Shown here: piece after piece, positions 8,046 through 15,449 of the stretch
Layout: every line of letters begins with the position of its first letter
Numbering within the stretch: position 1 is the first letter of the stretch
NCBI RefSeq assembly: GCF_015291705.1
Contig: NZ_CP030050.1
Location: 6,572,001-6,636,000 of the forward strand
Length of the DNA: 64,000 nucleotides
Direction of reading: 5' to 3'
From: Bradyrhizobium arachidis
Lineage (GTDB): Bacteria > Pseudomonadota > Alphaproteobacteria > Rhizobiales > Xanthobacteraceae
The notes under the pieces: generated by a model
What the model was told of the DNA's origin: nothing
The model's input: the letters and a program-made list of their open reading frames with translations, nothing else
Databases searched by the model: none
Made by a program: the position numbers and the translations under genes

Positions 8046-9209
8046 TCAATCCAGCGTGCGGCGGAAGCGCGTCACGGCGATGACCATGGCAAGCAGCATC
8101 AAGGCCGCCAGCGCCAGGGCGTCGAACCGCAGATTCTGCATGGTCGCGCCCTTCAGCATGATTGCGCGGACGATGCGCAAATAATGCGTCAGCGGCAGGC
8201 CTTCGCCGAGATATTGCGCCCAGGCCGGCATGCCTGCGAACGGGAACATGAAGCCGGACAGCAGAATGCTCGGCAGGAAGAACATCATCGACATCTGCAT
8301 GGCCTGAAGCTGATTCTGCACCACGGTTGAGATGGTGTAGCCGATCGCGAGATTGGTGGTGATAAACAGTGTCGAGAGCAGCGCCAGCAGAAACAGATTG
8401 CCGAGCACGGGCACGCCGAACAGGAACACGCCGATGCCGATGATGAGGAAAGCCTGGACGAAGCCGACCAGCACGTAAGGGATGATCTTGCCGAACATCA
8501 CCTCGACCGGCTTGATCGGCATCGACAGCAGGCTCTCCATGGTGCCGCGCTCGACCTCGCGCGTGACCGACAGCGCGGTGAAGATCAGCATGGTCATGGT
8601 GAGGATGGTGCCGACCAGGCCCGGCACGATGTTGAGGCTGGAGGCCGCCGCCGGATTGTAGCGGGCATGCGCCCGGATCTCGAACGGCATCTCCGGGGGA
8701 TCGCCGATATAGAGATCGTGCGCGAGCGCGGTCTGCACCACCATGCCGAGCGAGCCGAGCGCGGAGCTCGCGGCCACCGGGTCGGTCGCGTCGGCCGCGA
8801 CCAGCAGCGCCGGCTTGTCGCCGCGCCGCACCGCCCGCTCGAAGCCGCGCGGGATCTCGACGCCGAACAGCACCTTGCCGGATTTCAGCAGATTGTCGAA
8901 ATCGTCGACGTCGTGCACCTCGTAGATGAAGCGGAAATAGGCGGTGTTCTCCAGCGCCTTCAGGATCGAGCGGGCAAGATCGGAATCCTCCTGAAGCAGC
9001 ACGGCACTGGGCAGGTGGTGCGGCGTGGTGTTGATGGCATAGCCGAACAGCAGAAGCTGCATCACCGGCAGCATCACGATCATCGCGAACGAGACGCGGT
9101 CGCGCCTCAGCTGAATGAACTCCTTGATCAGCATCGCATAGGAGCGCTTCCAGAAGCCGAAGCGTTCGCGGATTTCGTGCCGTGGTGTGGCTTGATCGAC
9201 AGCGCTCAT
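8046..9209 (-). CDS. ABC-2 type transporter permease (YhhJ/YbhR-like)
   Basis: The 387-residue protein has one N-terminal membrane helix (about residues 40-60), a large periplasmic part of about 130 residues and five more helices at the C-terminal half, the usual ABC-2 permease layout. The stretch REVERGTMESLLSMPIKP between helices is the typical coupling region of the family. It overlaps the ATPase gene by four bases (ATGA), so translation is coupled. Together with the HlyD-like lipoprotein this should form an exporter for drugs or other hydrophobic compounds. Only one permease gene is present, whereas YbhFSR-like systems have two, so it likely works as a homodimer. Confidence 0.9.
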   Translation of the reverse strand: MSAVDQATPRHEIRERFGFWKRSYAMLIKEFIQLRRDRVSFAMIVMLPVMQLLLFGYAINTTPHHLPSAVLLQEDSDLARSILKALENTAYFRFIYEVHDVDDFDNLLKSGKVLFGVEIPRGFERAVRRGDKPALLVAADATDPVAASSALGSLGMVVQTALAHDLYIGDPPEMPFEIRAHARYNPAAASSLNIVPGLVGTILTMTMLIFTALSVTREVERGTMESLLSMPIKPVEVMFGKIIPYVLVGFVQAFLIIGIGVFLFGVPVLGNLFLLALLSTLFITTNLAIGYTISTVVQNQLQAMQMSMMFFLPSILLSGFMFPFAGMPAWAQYLGEGLPLTHYLRIVRAIMLKGATMQNLRFDALALAALMLLAMVIAVTRFRRTLD

Positions 9210-10138
9210 TGGAAATTGTCCTTGGAGCGGCTCATCAGCTCGATGAAGACGTCTTCGAGCGAGGGCGAGGATTTGTGCCAGTGCAGGCCGCTCTTTTCGC
9301 GCCAGGGCGCGATGCTGGCCTCTAACGCGGTAACGTCGCGCCCCGAGACGTGCAGCGAGGTTCCGAACGGGGCCACCATGTCGATCCCGGGCTTGCCGGT
9401 GAGCTCGGCCGTGAGGCCGTTCAGGTCTTCGCCCGTGACGGTGTAGGTCGAGAGCGCGGATCCCGCGATCACCTCCTCGACCGTGCCATGGGTCAGCAAA
9501 TGGCCATAGGCGATATAAGCGATCTCGTGGCAGCGCTCGGCTTCATCCATGTAGTGGGTCGAGACCAGCACGGTCAGCCCTTCAGCCGCGAGCGCGTGGA
9601 TCTCGTTCCAGAAATCGCGCCGCGCCTTGGGATCGACGCCGGCGGTCGGCTCGTCCAGCAGCAGCAGCTTTGGATTGGGCAGCGTGCAGGCGCCCAGCGC
9701 CAGCCGCTGTTTCCATCCGCCAGAGAGCTCGCCTGCGAGCTGCTCCTCGCGGCCCGAGAGCCCGAGCCGCTTGATCATGTCGCGCGCGGCGCCGCGCGCA
9801 TCGGTGAGGCCATAGAGCCGCGCGACGAATTCGAGGTTCTCGCGCACCGAAAGGTCCTGATACAGGCTGAAGCGCTGGGTCATGTAGCCGACCTGGCGCT
9901 TGATCTTCTCGGCGTCCTTCAGGATGTCGTAGCCGAGGCAGGTGCCCTCGCCGCTGTCGGGCGTCAACAGGCCGCAGAGGATGCGGATGGTCGTGGTCTT
10001 GCCCGACCCGTTCGGCCCGAGGAAGCCGTAGATCGAGCCGCGCTTCACCTGCATCGACAGATCGTGCACGACCTCGCGCCCGCCGAACGATTTGGTCAGG
10101 CCCTTGACGTCGATCGCGATGTCGTTGCGGCCATTCAT
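9206..10138 (-). CDS. ABC transporter ATP-binding protein (exporter)
   Basis: The 310-residue protein is a single ATPase domain: Walker A GPNGSGKTTT, signature LSGGWKQRLALG, Walker B LLLLDEPTAG and the H-loop STHYMDEAERC. The region after about residue 225 is the extra C-terminal domain of the CcmA/YhhH type. The start at 10138 overlaps the hlyD-like stop by ATGA; a longer in-frame extension upstream is out of character for the family. E. coli YbhF has two fused ATPase domains, while this protein has one. Confidence 0.92.
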   Translation of the reverse strand: MNGRNDIAIDVKGLTKSFGGREVVHDLSMQVKRGSIYGFLGPNGSGKTTTIRILCGLLTPDSGEGTCLGYDILKDAEKIKRQVGYMTQRFSLYQDLSVRENLEFVARLYGLTDARGAARDMIKRLGLSGREEQLAGELSGGWKQRLALGACTLPNPKLLLLDEPTAGVDPKARRDFWNEIHALAAEGLTVLVSTHYMDEAERCHEIAYIAYGHLLTHGTVEEVIAGSALSTYTVTGEDLNGLTAELTGKPGIDMVAPFGTSLHVSGRDVTALEASIAPWREKSGLHWHKSSPSLEDVFIELMSRSKDNFQ

Positions 10139-11052
10139 CGCTTGTCCGCCACCGGCGTCTTGGGGTTGAGATAGACGTTGATCGGCTGGCCGACGCGCAG
10201 GGCGTCGGGGCGCGAGGGCCGCGCCTGGATCAGGTAGACCAGCTTGTTGCGCTCCTCGAGGCTGTAGATGACGGGCGGGGTGTACTCCGCCGAGGTCGCG
10301 ATGAAATAGATCTTGGCGGTGAGGTCGGCGGCGCAATTGTCGCAGGCGATCCGCACCGTGTCGCCGATCGTAAGCTTCGGCAGCTCGGTCTCCGGCACGA
10401 AGAAGCGCAGCTTCATGTTGCCGGGCGGCATGATCGACAGCACCGGCCGCTGTGCCGCCACCATCTCGCCCTCACGGAAATAGATCTGCTGGATGGTGCC
10501 GGCGACCGGCGCAAAGCCCTTGCGCCGCGCCATCCGCGTCTCCGACGTCGCCACCCGCGCTTCGGCAACGCGCAAGGCCGACACCGCGGAGTCGAGATTG
10601 GCCTGCGTGCCCGATCCGGTCTTGCTCAGCGAGGCCGCGCGGTCATAGGTCTGCTGGGCGTTCGCCAGCGTCGCCTTGTTCTGGTTGAGGTCGGCGAACT
10701 GGAGGTCGTCGTCGACCGAATAGAGGTGATCGCCGACCTTGACCTCGTCGCCCTCGCGCACGTTCAGTTTCGTCACCCGGCCCGCTTCATCCGGGCTGAC
10801 GAAGATCATGTCGGCCTCGACCCAGCCCTGGAAGCCGGGATCGCGCTTCTCCTGGCAGCCGGCGAGGCCGGTTGCGAGCACGAGGGCCGCGATCGAACAG
10901 AAGCGCGGCAGATACTGCTGTCGATCCCTCACCCTGAGGAGCTGCGAAGCAGCGTCTCGAAGGGCGAGGAGCCACAGCCGGGCCTTCATCCTTCGAGACG
11001 CGCGTTCCGCGCTCCTCAGGATGAGGTGAGAGATGGTTCGCGACGACCTCAT
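10135..11052 (-). CDS. HlyD-family lipoprotein adaptor with repeat-derived N-terminal extension
   Basis: The mature part is a membrane-fusion adaptor: lipobox LAGC (Cys at residue 66), a barrel-sandwich half with GWVEADMIFVSPDEAGRVTKL and VREGDEVKVGDHLYSV, a short helical hairpin, then the second half and a C-terminal beta domain. It should link the ABC exporter to the outer envelope. The ATG at 11052 overlaps the tetR stop by ATGA and has GGAGG five bases upstream, so this start is well supported. Residues about 8-41 are encoded by a palindromic repeat of exactly 34 codons, which moves the lipoprotein signal far from the N terminus. A GTG at 10932, just past the repeat, could restore a normal signal (265 residues) but lacks a good ribosome site. 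Confidence 0.85.
   Translation of the reverse strand: MRSSRTISHLILRSAERASRRMKARLWLLALRDAASQLLRVRDRQQYLPRFCSIAALVLATGLAGCQEKRDPGFQGWVEADMIFVSPDEAGRVTKLNVREGDEVKVGDHLYSVDDDLQFADLNQNKATLANAQQTYDRAASLSKTGSGTQANLDSAVSALRVAEARVATSETRMARRKGFAPVAGTIQQIYFREGEMVAAQRPVLSIMPPGNMKLRFFVPETELPKLTIGDTVRIACDNCAADLTAKIYFIATSAEYTPPVIYSLEERNKLVYLIQARPSRPDALRVGQPINVYLNPKTPVADKR
10929..11030. repeat. Palindromic repeat (CACCCTGAGG family) inside the hlyD-like gene
   Basis: The element runs from CTCACCCTGAGGAGC to GCTCCTCAGGATGAGGTGAG with an inner CGTCTCGAAGG/CCTTCGAGACG pair. It is 102 bp long, a multiple of three, and has no stop in the hlyD frame. A relative is found at 60866-61033 between genes. Confidence 0.8.
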
Positions 11053-11738
11053 GTCGTCCTCCGTTCGCCAAAAATCAAATCGAGATGGACGCGCAGCATG
11101 TCCTGCGCATCGAGCGGCGCGTGCCGCGCAAACAGGCTCTGCCAGATCACCGCGATCATCGCGGGCGCGACCAGGATCTGCGGATAGCGCGCGAGGTCCT
11201 TCTCCTGGATCTCGCCACGGGCGATGCCGAGCTCGATCAGGGTGCGCATCGTGGCGATGCCGCGCGAGACGACCTCGCGGTAGTAGAAGTCGGCGACGGA
11301 GGGAAAGCGCGGCCCCTCCGCCACGATCAGGCGCACCAGATCGCCGCGCCTGGTGCCGATCACTTCCTTCAGGAAATTGCGGGCGAAGGCCTCGACGAGA
11401 TCGCGCACCGAGCCCGCTGGCGGCGGCAACTCCGTCAACCGCGCCACCACGGGCACGATGACGATCCGCACCAGCTCCTCGAACATCGATTCCTTGTCCT
11501 TGAAGTGCAGGTAGATCGTGCCCTTGGCGACACCGGCGCGCTTGGCGATGTCGTCGAGCCGCGTCGCCGCGAAGCCACGCGCGATGAACTCCTCCATCGC
11601 GGCCTCCACGATCGCCGCACGCCGCTCCGCTGCGCGTGTGGCACGGTTCGAGGCAGGTCCCTCCTCGCTAGCTGCGGGGACGTTCGCGCTGGTGCGAGCT
11701 GCGGGGGACATGGCGGCTTTGGTCGACTTCTTTGGCAT
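11049..11738 (-). CDS. TetR/AcrR family regulator of the efflux operon
   Basis: The 229-residue protein has a Ser/Ala-rich N-terminal tail, then a TetR helix-turn-helix at about residues 40-85 (AIVEAAMEEFIARGFAATRL, AGVAKGTIYLHFKDKESMFEEL). The C-terminal all-helical ligand domain follows. It is the first gene of the tetR-hlyD-ATPase-permease operon and shares ATGA with the hlyD-like gene. It should repress the operon from the perfect palindrome just upstream of its start. The arrangement is like E. coli cecR-ybhGFSR. GAGG directly touches this ATG, and a TTG two codons upstream is an alternative. Confidence 0.9.
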   Translation of the reverse strand: MPKKSTKAAMSPAARTSANVPAASEEGPASNRATRAAERRAAIVEAAMEEFIARGFAATRLDDIAKRAGVAKGTIYLHFKDKESMFEELVRIVIVPVVARLTELPPPAGSVRDLVEAFARNFLKEVIGTRRGDLVRLIVAEGPRFPSVADFYYREVVSRGIATMRTLIELGIARGEIQEKDLARYPQILVAPAMIAVIWQSLFARHAPLDAQDMLRVHLDLIFGERRTT

Positions 11739-11746
11739 CCTCAATT

Positions 11747-11768
11747 TATGACTGACTAGTCAGTCATA
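11747..11768. promoter_or_regulatory. Perfect 22-bp palindrome, TetR operator
   Basis: A fully symmetric 22-bp site built from TGACTGACT and AGTCAGTCA lies 9 bp before the tetR start. Its size and place fit an autoregulatory TetR-family operator for the minus-strand efflux operon. Confidence 0.82.
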
Positions 11769-11801
11769 GTCAAGCCAGGAACGCAACGCAATTCGGCCAA
11801 C

Positions 11802-11837
11802 GAATTAGTGTTGACTAATTCATTAGCATTCGCTAAT
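11802..11837. promoter_or_regulatory. Two abutting inverted repeats, ArsR operators overlapping the promoter
   Basis: Site 1 (11802-11821) has arms GAATTAGT and ACTAATTC around GTTG. Site 2 (11822-11837) has arms ATTAGC and GCTAAT around ATTC. Centres are about 18 bp apart, so two dimers could bind side by side. TTGACT at 11811-11816 lies inside site 1 as a candidate -35 element, and a poor -10 (TAATTG) would sit 17 bp later in site 2. Confidence 0.72.
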
Positions 11838-11846
11838 TGAACTCGC

Positions 11847-12182
11847 ATGATTGAGCCCGCCCCAAATCCCGTCACCACCGTGATGCGCGCCCTCGCCGAT
11901 CCGACCCGCCGCGCGGTGTTCGAGCGTGTGTTCGAGAGCAAGGAGATCAGCGTCGCTGAGCTGACCCGTGGCAGCGGCGTCACGCAGGGGGCGATCTCGC
12001 AGCACCTGAAATCGTTGAAACAGGCCGGCCTCGTCGCCGAGCGCGCCGAAGGCCGCAACGTCTATTACCGCGCCGCGCCGCAAGGCCTCGCGCCGCTGGT
12101 CACCTGGATGGACCATTACGGCGTGTTCTGGCGCGAGCGCTTCCAGAACCTGCGTGACCTCTTGAAGGAGATCGACCCGTGA
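11847..12182 (+). CDS. ArsR family transcriptional regulator
   Basis: The 111-residue protein is a winged-helix ArsR repressor: VMRALADPTRRAVFERVF, then the recognition helix GVTQGAISQHLKSLKQAGLV and the wing AEGRNVYYRAAP. It has no Cys metal site of the arsenic type, so it belongs to the branch paired with SRPBCC proteins. The stop overlaps the next gene's GTG (GTGA), showing translational coupling. The ATG has no Shine-Dalgarno sequence and lies within about 10 bp of the likely -10, so the mRNA may be leaderless. Tandem operators upstream suggest autorepression. Confidence 0.92.
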   Translation: MIEPAPNPVTTVMRALADPTRRAVFERVFESKEISVAELTRGSGVTQGAISQHLKSLKQAGLVAERAEGRNVYYRAAPQGLAPLVTWMDHYGVFWRERFQNLRDLLKEIDP

Positions 12183-12640
12183 GTGCAGCCGCGTTGCAAG
12201 CCGAGACAAAAGACATCGTCATCGACGAGGTGCTCCCTCATGCGCCGGAGACGGTCTGGAAGGTGCTGACCAGCGCGCAGCTGATCGCGCGCTGGCTGAT
12301 GCAGCCGACCGGCTTCGAAGCGGTCGAAGGCAAGGCCTTTACGTTCCAGACCACACCGGGCGGCAATTGGGACGGCGTCATTCATTGCCGCGTTCTCGAA
12401 GTCGTGGCTTTCAGGCGCCTCGTCTACGCCTGGAAGGGCGGCGATGCGCGCAACACCGGCTACGGCGCGCCGCTCGACACCGTCGTGACCTGGTCCCTCA
12501 CCCCGGTCGAGGCCGGCACGCGGATCCGGCTCGTTCATGCCGGCTTCGTCCTGCCGAGGAACGAGTCGGCCTACACGGTCATGAGCGGCGGCTGGAAGAA
12601 GGTCGTCAAACAGCTCGATGAGATCAGCGGCGAAGAGTGA
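12179..12640 (+). CDS. SRPBCC (AHSA1-like) domain protein
   Basis: The 153-residue product is one START/Bet v1-like SRPBCC domain of the AHSA1 type: IDEVLPHAPETVWKVLTSAQ, WLMQPTGFEAVEGKAFTFQT, and the C-terminal helix with GGWKKVVKQLDEI. Such proteins bind hydrophobic ligands; the ligand here is unknown. It starts with GTG, overlapping the arsR stop by four bases. ArsR-SRPBCC pairs are common in soil bacteria, and the SRPBCC protein may sense or remove the compound that releases the repressor. Confidence 0.9.
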   Translation: MSAAALQAETKDIVIDEVLPHAPETVWKVLTSAQLIARWLMQPTGFEAVEGKAFTFQTTPGGNWDGVIHCRVLEVVAFRRLVYAWKGGDARNTGYGAPLDTVVTWSLTPVEAGTRIRLVHAGFVLPRNESAYTVMSGGWKKVVKQLDEISGEE

Positions 12641-12655
12641 GCGGGAGATTTTTCG

Positions 12656-13069
12656 ATGACAAAGCTCTTTACCGGCGGCTGCGCCTGCGGCGCCATCCGC
12701 TATTCGATTCTTGGCGAGCCGCTGTTCAGCAATCACTGCCAGTGCCGGGACTGCCAGCGGGAAAGCGGCAGCGGACACGGCTCGTACGCGACCTTCGCGC
12801 GCGCCGGCGTCACACTGACCGGCGAGGCGAAGCACTGGGACATGGTCGGCGACAGCGGCAATGTGAAGACGCGCGGCTTCTGTCCGCAGTGCGGCCTGCC
12901 GGTCTATATGACCTTCGCCGCCATGCCCGAGATCTTCACCATCCGTGCCGCCAGCCTCGACGAGCCCGCCCGCTACAAGCCGCAAGCCGTGACTTACGCC
13001 GCGCGCGCCCACGATTGGGATCGCCTCGACCCCAACTTGCCGACATTCGCAGGCATGCCGCCGGGCTGA
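12656..13069 (+). CDS. GFA family (glutathione-dependent formaldehyde-activating like) protein
   Basis: The 137-residue protein has the GFA zinc-site cysteines: GGCACGAIRY, NHCQCRDCQRESG and GFCPQCGLPVY. The family includes the glutathione-dependent formaldehyde-activating enzyme Gfa and many proteins of unknown substrate. The start lies 15 bp after the SRPBCC gene, preceded by GAGCGGGAG, so the three genes arsR, SRPBCC and gfa-like are probably one transcript. The short convergent gap to the dehydrogenase contains a repeat element. Confidence 0.9.
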   Translation: MTKLFTGGCACGAIRYSILGEPLFSNHCQCRDCQRESGSGHGSYATFARAGVTLTGEAKHWDMVGDSGNVKTRGFCPQCGLPVYMTFAAMPEIFTIRAASLDEPARYKPQAVTYAARAHDWDRLDPNLPTFAGMPPG

Positions 13070-13091
13070 GGCGCCAGATTCCCGTTTCGAC

Positions 13092-13135
13092 GCGTTTTCT
13101 TTATGCGAACCGGTATCCAATTCGCTCGAAAACGC
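13092..13135. repeat. Short inverted repeat between convergent genes
   Basis: GCGTTTTC (13092-13099) pairs with GAAAACGC (13128-13135) around GCGAACCGGTATCCAATTCG-like sequence. I recognise this as a dispersed element common in Bradyrhizobium intergenic DNA. Between the convergent GFA and dehydrogenase genes it may serve as a two-way terminator. Confidence 0.7.
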
Positions 13136-13136
13136 T

Positions 13137-14162
13137 TCAAGCAAAATCCAGCACCATGCGGCCGTCGATCTTGCCGGCCTTCATCCGATCGAAAACGTCG
13201 TTGATTTGCGCAAGCGGCACCTTCGCCACCTCGGCCTTGACCTTGCCGTCGGCGGCGAAGGCGATGGCTTCGTCGAGATCGCGCCTCGTGCCGACGATGG
13301 AGCCGCGCACGGTGATGCGCTTGAGCACGACGTCGAAGATCGGCGTCGGGAATTCACCCGGCGGCAGGCCGACCAGGCTCACGGTGCCCTTGCGGCGCAC
13401 CATCTTCAGGGCCTGCGCGAACGCGGCGGTCGAGACCGCGGTCACCAGCACACCGTGGGCCCCTCCGCCGGTTGCCGTCAGCACCTTGTCCACGGCATCG
13501 GCTTCAAGCGCGTTGACCGCGAGATCGGCGCCGGTCTCGCGTGCGAGCGCAAGCTTGTCCTCGGCAATATCGATGGCGGCGATCTTGAACCCCATCGCCT
13601 TGGCGTACTGGACCGCGACATGACCAAGCCCGCCGACGCCTGAGATCGCGACCCACTCGCCGGGCCGCGCGTCGGTCTCCTTCAGTCCCTTGTAGGTGGT
13701 GACGCCGGCGCAGAGGATCGGCGCGATGGCGGCGAAGTCGATCGTCGCCGGCAGCTTGGCGGCGAAGGCGGCCGAGGCGATGACGTATTCGGCGAAGCCG
13801 CCATTCACGCTGTAGCCGGTGTTGTGCTGGTGCTCGCACAGCGTCTCCCAGCCGGTCTGGCAATATTCGCAAGCCATGCACGCATCGTGCAGCCAGGCGA
13901 CGCCGACGGCATCGCCGACCTTGAGATTTTTCACGCCGGGCCCGAGCGCGGCCACGATGCCGGCGGCCTCATGGCCGGGAATGAAGGGCGGCGCCGGCTT
14001 CACCGGCCAGTCGCCGGCGGCGGCGTGCAAGTCGGTGTGGCAGACGCCGCACGCTTTCACCTTGACCAAGACCTCGCCGGGGCCGGGCTGCGGCACCGGC
14101 ACGTCCTCGATCACCAGCGGCTTGCCGAATTGTTTGACGATGGCGGCTTTCATGGTCGGCAT
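13137..14162 (-). CDS. Zinc-dependent alcohol dehydrogenase (AdhP type)
   Basis: The 341-residue MDR enzyme has the catalytic zinc site ([25 protein letters not shown]), the structural zinc cysteines ([15 protein letters not shown]) and a Rossmann motif ([17 protein letters not shown]). It should oxidise primary alcohols with NAD(P)+ in the cytoplasm. The start at 14162 is chosen because GGAG lies seven bases upstream; an ATG three codons later is an alternative. It faces the GFA gene, and both families can belong to aldehyde/alcohol detoxification, though they are on opposite strands. Confidence 0.93.
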   Translation of the reverse strand: MPTMKAAIVKQFGKPLVIEDVPVPQPGPGEVLVKVKACGVCHTDLHAAAGDWPVKPAPPFIPGHEAAGIVAALGPGVKNLKVGDAVGVAWLHDACMACEYCQTGWETLCEHQHNTGYSVNGGFAEYVIASAAFAAKLPATIDFAAIAPILCAGVTTYKGLKETDARPGEWVAISGVGGLGHVAVQYAKAMGFKIAAIDIAEDKLALARETGADLAVNALEADAVDKVLTATGGGAHGVLVTAVSTAAFAQALKMVRRKGTVSLVGLPPGEFPTPIFDVVLKRITVRGSIVGTRRDLDEAIAFAADGKVKAEVAKVPLAQINDVFDRMKAGKIDGRMVLDFA

Positions 14163-14303
14163 GGGTCTGCTCCGTTGCAAGGATTGGAGCAGACTAGCGA
14201 TGCCGCGCGGCGTGCCCTTGATTGGAGTCAAACGGCGCAAATTTATGCGCCGCGGGCAGCATGATGACAGGGACGTGATGGCGCAGGCTAAGTGGACACC
14301 GCG

Positions 14304-14714
14304 TCAGCTATGGAACTTCAATCCATCGACGATCTTGTCGATCACCTTGCGCTCGGCGCGCATCGCGATCCCGACGAGGTTGAGATCGGTGCGCGCCACG
14401 GCCCTCACCGCCTCCCGATTGGCGGCATCGTGCGTGGTCTTGAACATATCCTCGGTATAGACCGCCGGCTTCACGTTGCGCGTCAGCGCGCGGTCGAGCG
14501 CCCGCGACAGCGCGGGGCCGTCGGCGGCGTAGATCAGAATCGGCTGGCCGATCAGCGACTGATATTTTGTACCAGAGGCGTCCTCGTAGGGCTCACCGAT
14601 GCATTCGGGAAATGCAGCGGCGATGCCGCTGGTGAGAAAGGACGCGACGTTGAGCTTCTGCCAGGCCTGAAGATCGGTGCGGATCACGACGGCGATCTTG
14701 GTGTCGAATTGCAT
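14304..14714 (-). CDS. DUF2000 family protein
   Basis: The 136-residue product fits the DUF2000 family: DTKIAVVIRTDLQAWQKLNV at the N terminus, then GQPILIYAADGPALSRAL and ending in KIVDGLKFHS. The structure known for this family is a small alpha/beta fold related to peptidyl-tRNA hydrolase 2-like proteins; its function is unknown. GGAG sits six bases before the ATG at 14714, which beats the upstream GTG. A palindromic repeat begins 18 bp upstream of the start. Confidence 0.8.
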   Translation of the reverse strand: MQFDTKIAVVIRTDLQAWQKLNVASFLTSGIAAAFPECIGEPYEDASGTKYQSLIGQPILIYAADGPALSRALDRALTRNVKPAVYTEDMFKTTHDAANREAVRAVARTDLNLVGIAMRAERKVIDKIVDGLKFHS

Positions 14715-14731
14715 GCATGTCTCCACAAAAT

Positions 14732-14823
14732 GTCATTCCGGGATGCGCCGTCAGGCGCAGACCCGGAATCTGGAGATTGTTGCACGAGATTCCGGGTTCG
14801 CGCTACGCGCGCCCCGGAATGAC
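14732..14823. repeat. Palindromic repeat, GTCATTCCGGGG family, copy 3
   Basis: A 92-bp member from GTCATTCCGGGATGCGC to GCGCCCCGGAATGAC. It lies between the DUF4189 stop and the DUF2000 start, both on the minus strand. Confidence 0.85.
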
Positions 14824-14833
14824 AGCGAGAGGA

Positions 14834-15223
14834 TTACCCCTTGGCGTCGCAGGCCCAGGCGCGGATCACGCATTCCTTGCCGCCATATTTGTAGCATTCG
14901 CGCGTGGCGGCATTGAGCGAGGCGGAGATCTTCGGCTTGACGGCGTAGCCATAAGCGCCGCAGGGGTTGGCGAGATCGACCGACATCGCGGCGCAGGCGC
15001 GCTTCATCGTGACCGTCGTGCATTCACCCTTGCACTGCTTCTGCGCCGCGGCGCGCGCCTCGTGCTCGGCGCCGTAATCATAGGCCTGGCCATAGGCGCC
15101 ACACTTGCCGACCGCAATGGCGCCGGCCGCGTGCGCATCCGTAATGTGGCGCGCCCCAGCGACACACACCGACAGCGCAAAGAAAAACATCGCGCAACGG
15201 CGCGCGACGGCATTCGAAGTCAT
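14834..15223 (-). CDS. Secreted DUF4189 domain protein
   Basis: The 129-residue protein has a signal peptide (MTSNAVARRCAMFFFALSVC, cleavage near AHA at about residue 32). The mature domain shows the DUF4189 pattern AGAIAVGKCGAYGQAYDYG, then AAAQKQC and C-A-A at regular spacing, with eight or so Cys that should form disulfides in the periplasm. The function of DUF4189 is unknown; relatives occur in many secreted bacterial proteins, some linked to type VI effectors. It stands alone, flanked by repeats. Confidence 0.82.
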   Translation of the reverse strand: MTSNAVARRCAMFFFALSVCVAGARHITDAHAAGAIAVGKCGAYGQAYDYGAEHEARAAAQKQCKGECTTVTMKRACAAMSVDLANPCGAYGYAVKPKISASLNAATRECYKYGGKECVIRAWACDAKG

Positions 15224-15318
15224 GGAAAGCCCCTCCCCCCAAGGCAGGTGGAGGGGACTCTAAGCGGCGGTCGTTTCCACTTGGTGAACGAGTGGTTGAA
15301 ATCCGCCACTTTGGAGGT

Positions 15319-15445
15319 GCCGTAGGGTAGGCAAAGGCGCGAAGCGCCGTGCCCACCATCCACATCGTCATTCAAGATCGGTGGGCACGCTTCCGCCGTC
15401 GCTCCTCGAGCTATGGCGGACAAGTCGCTTTGCCCACCCTACGGC
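15319..15445. repeat. Palindromic repeat, GTAGGGTGGGCAAAG family, copy 1
   Basis: The 127-bp element runs from GCCGTAGGGTAGGCAAAGGC to GCTTTGCCCACCCTACGGC, with inner GTGCCCACC/GGTGGGCAC arms. It lies 5 bp past the stop of the molybdenum-cofactor fusion gene and may terminate the cox cluster transcript. A second copy is at 48746. Confidence 0.82.
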
Positions 15446-15449
15446 AGCG

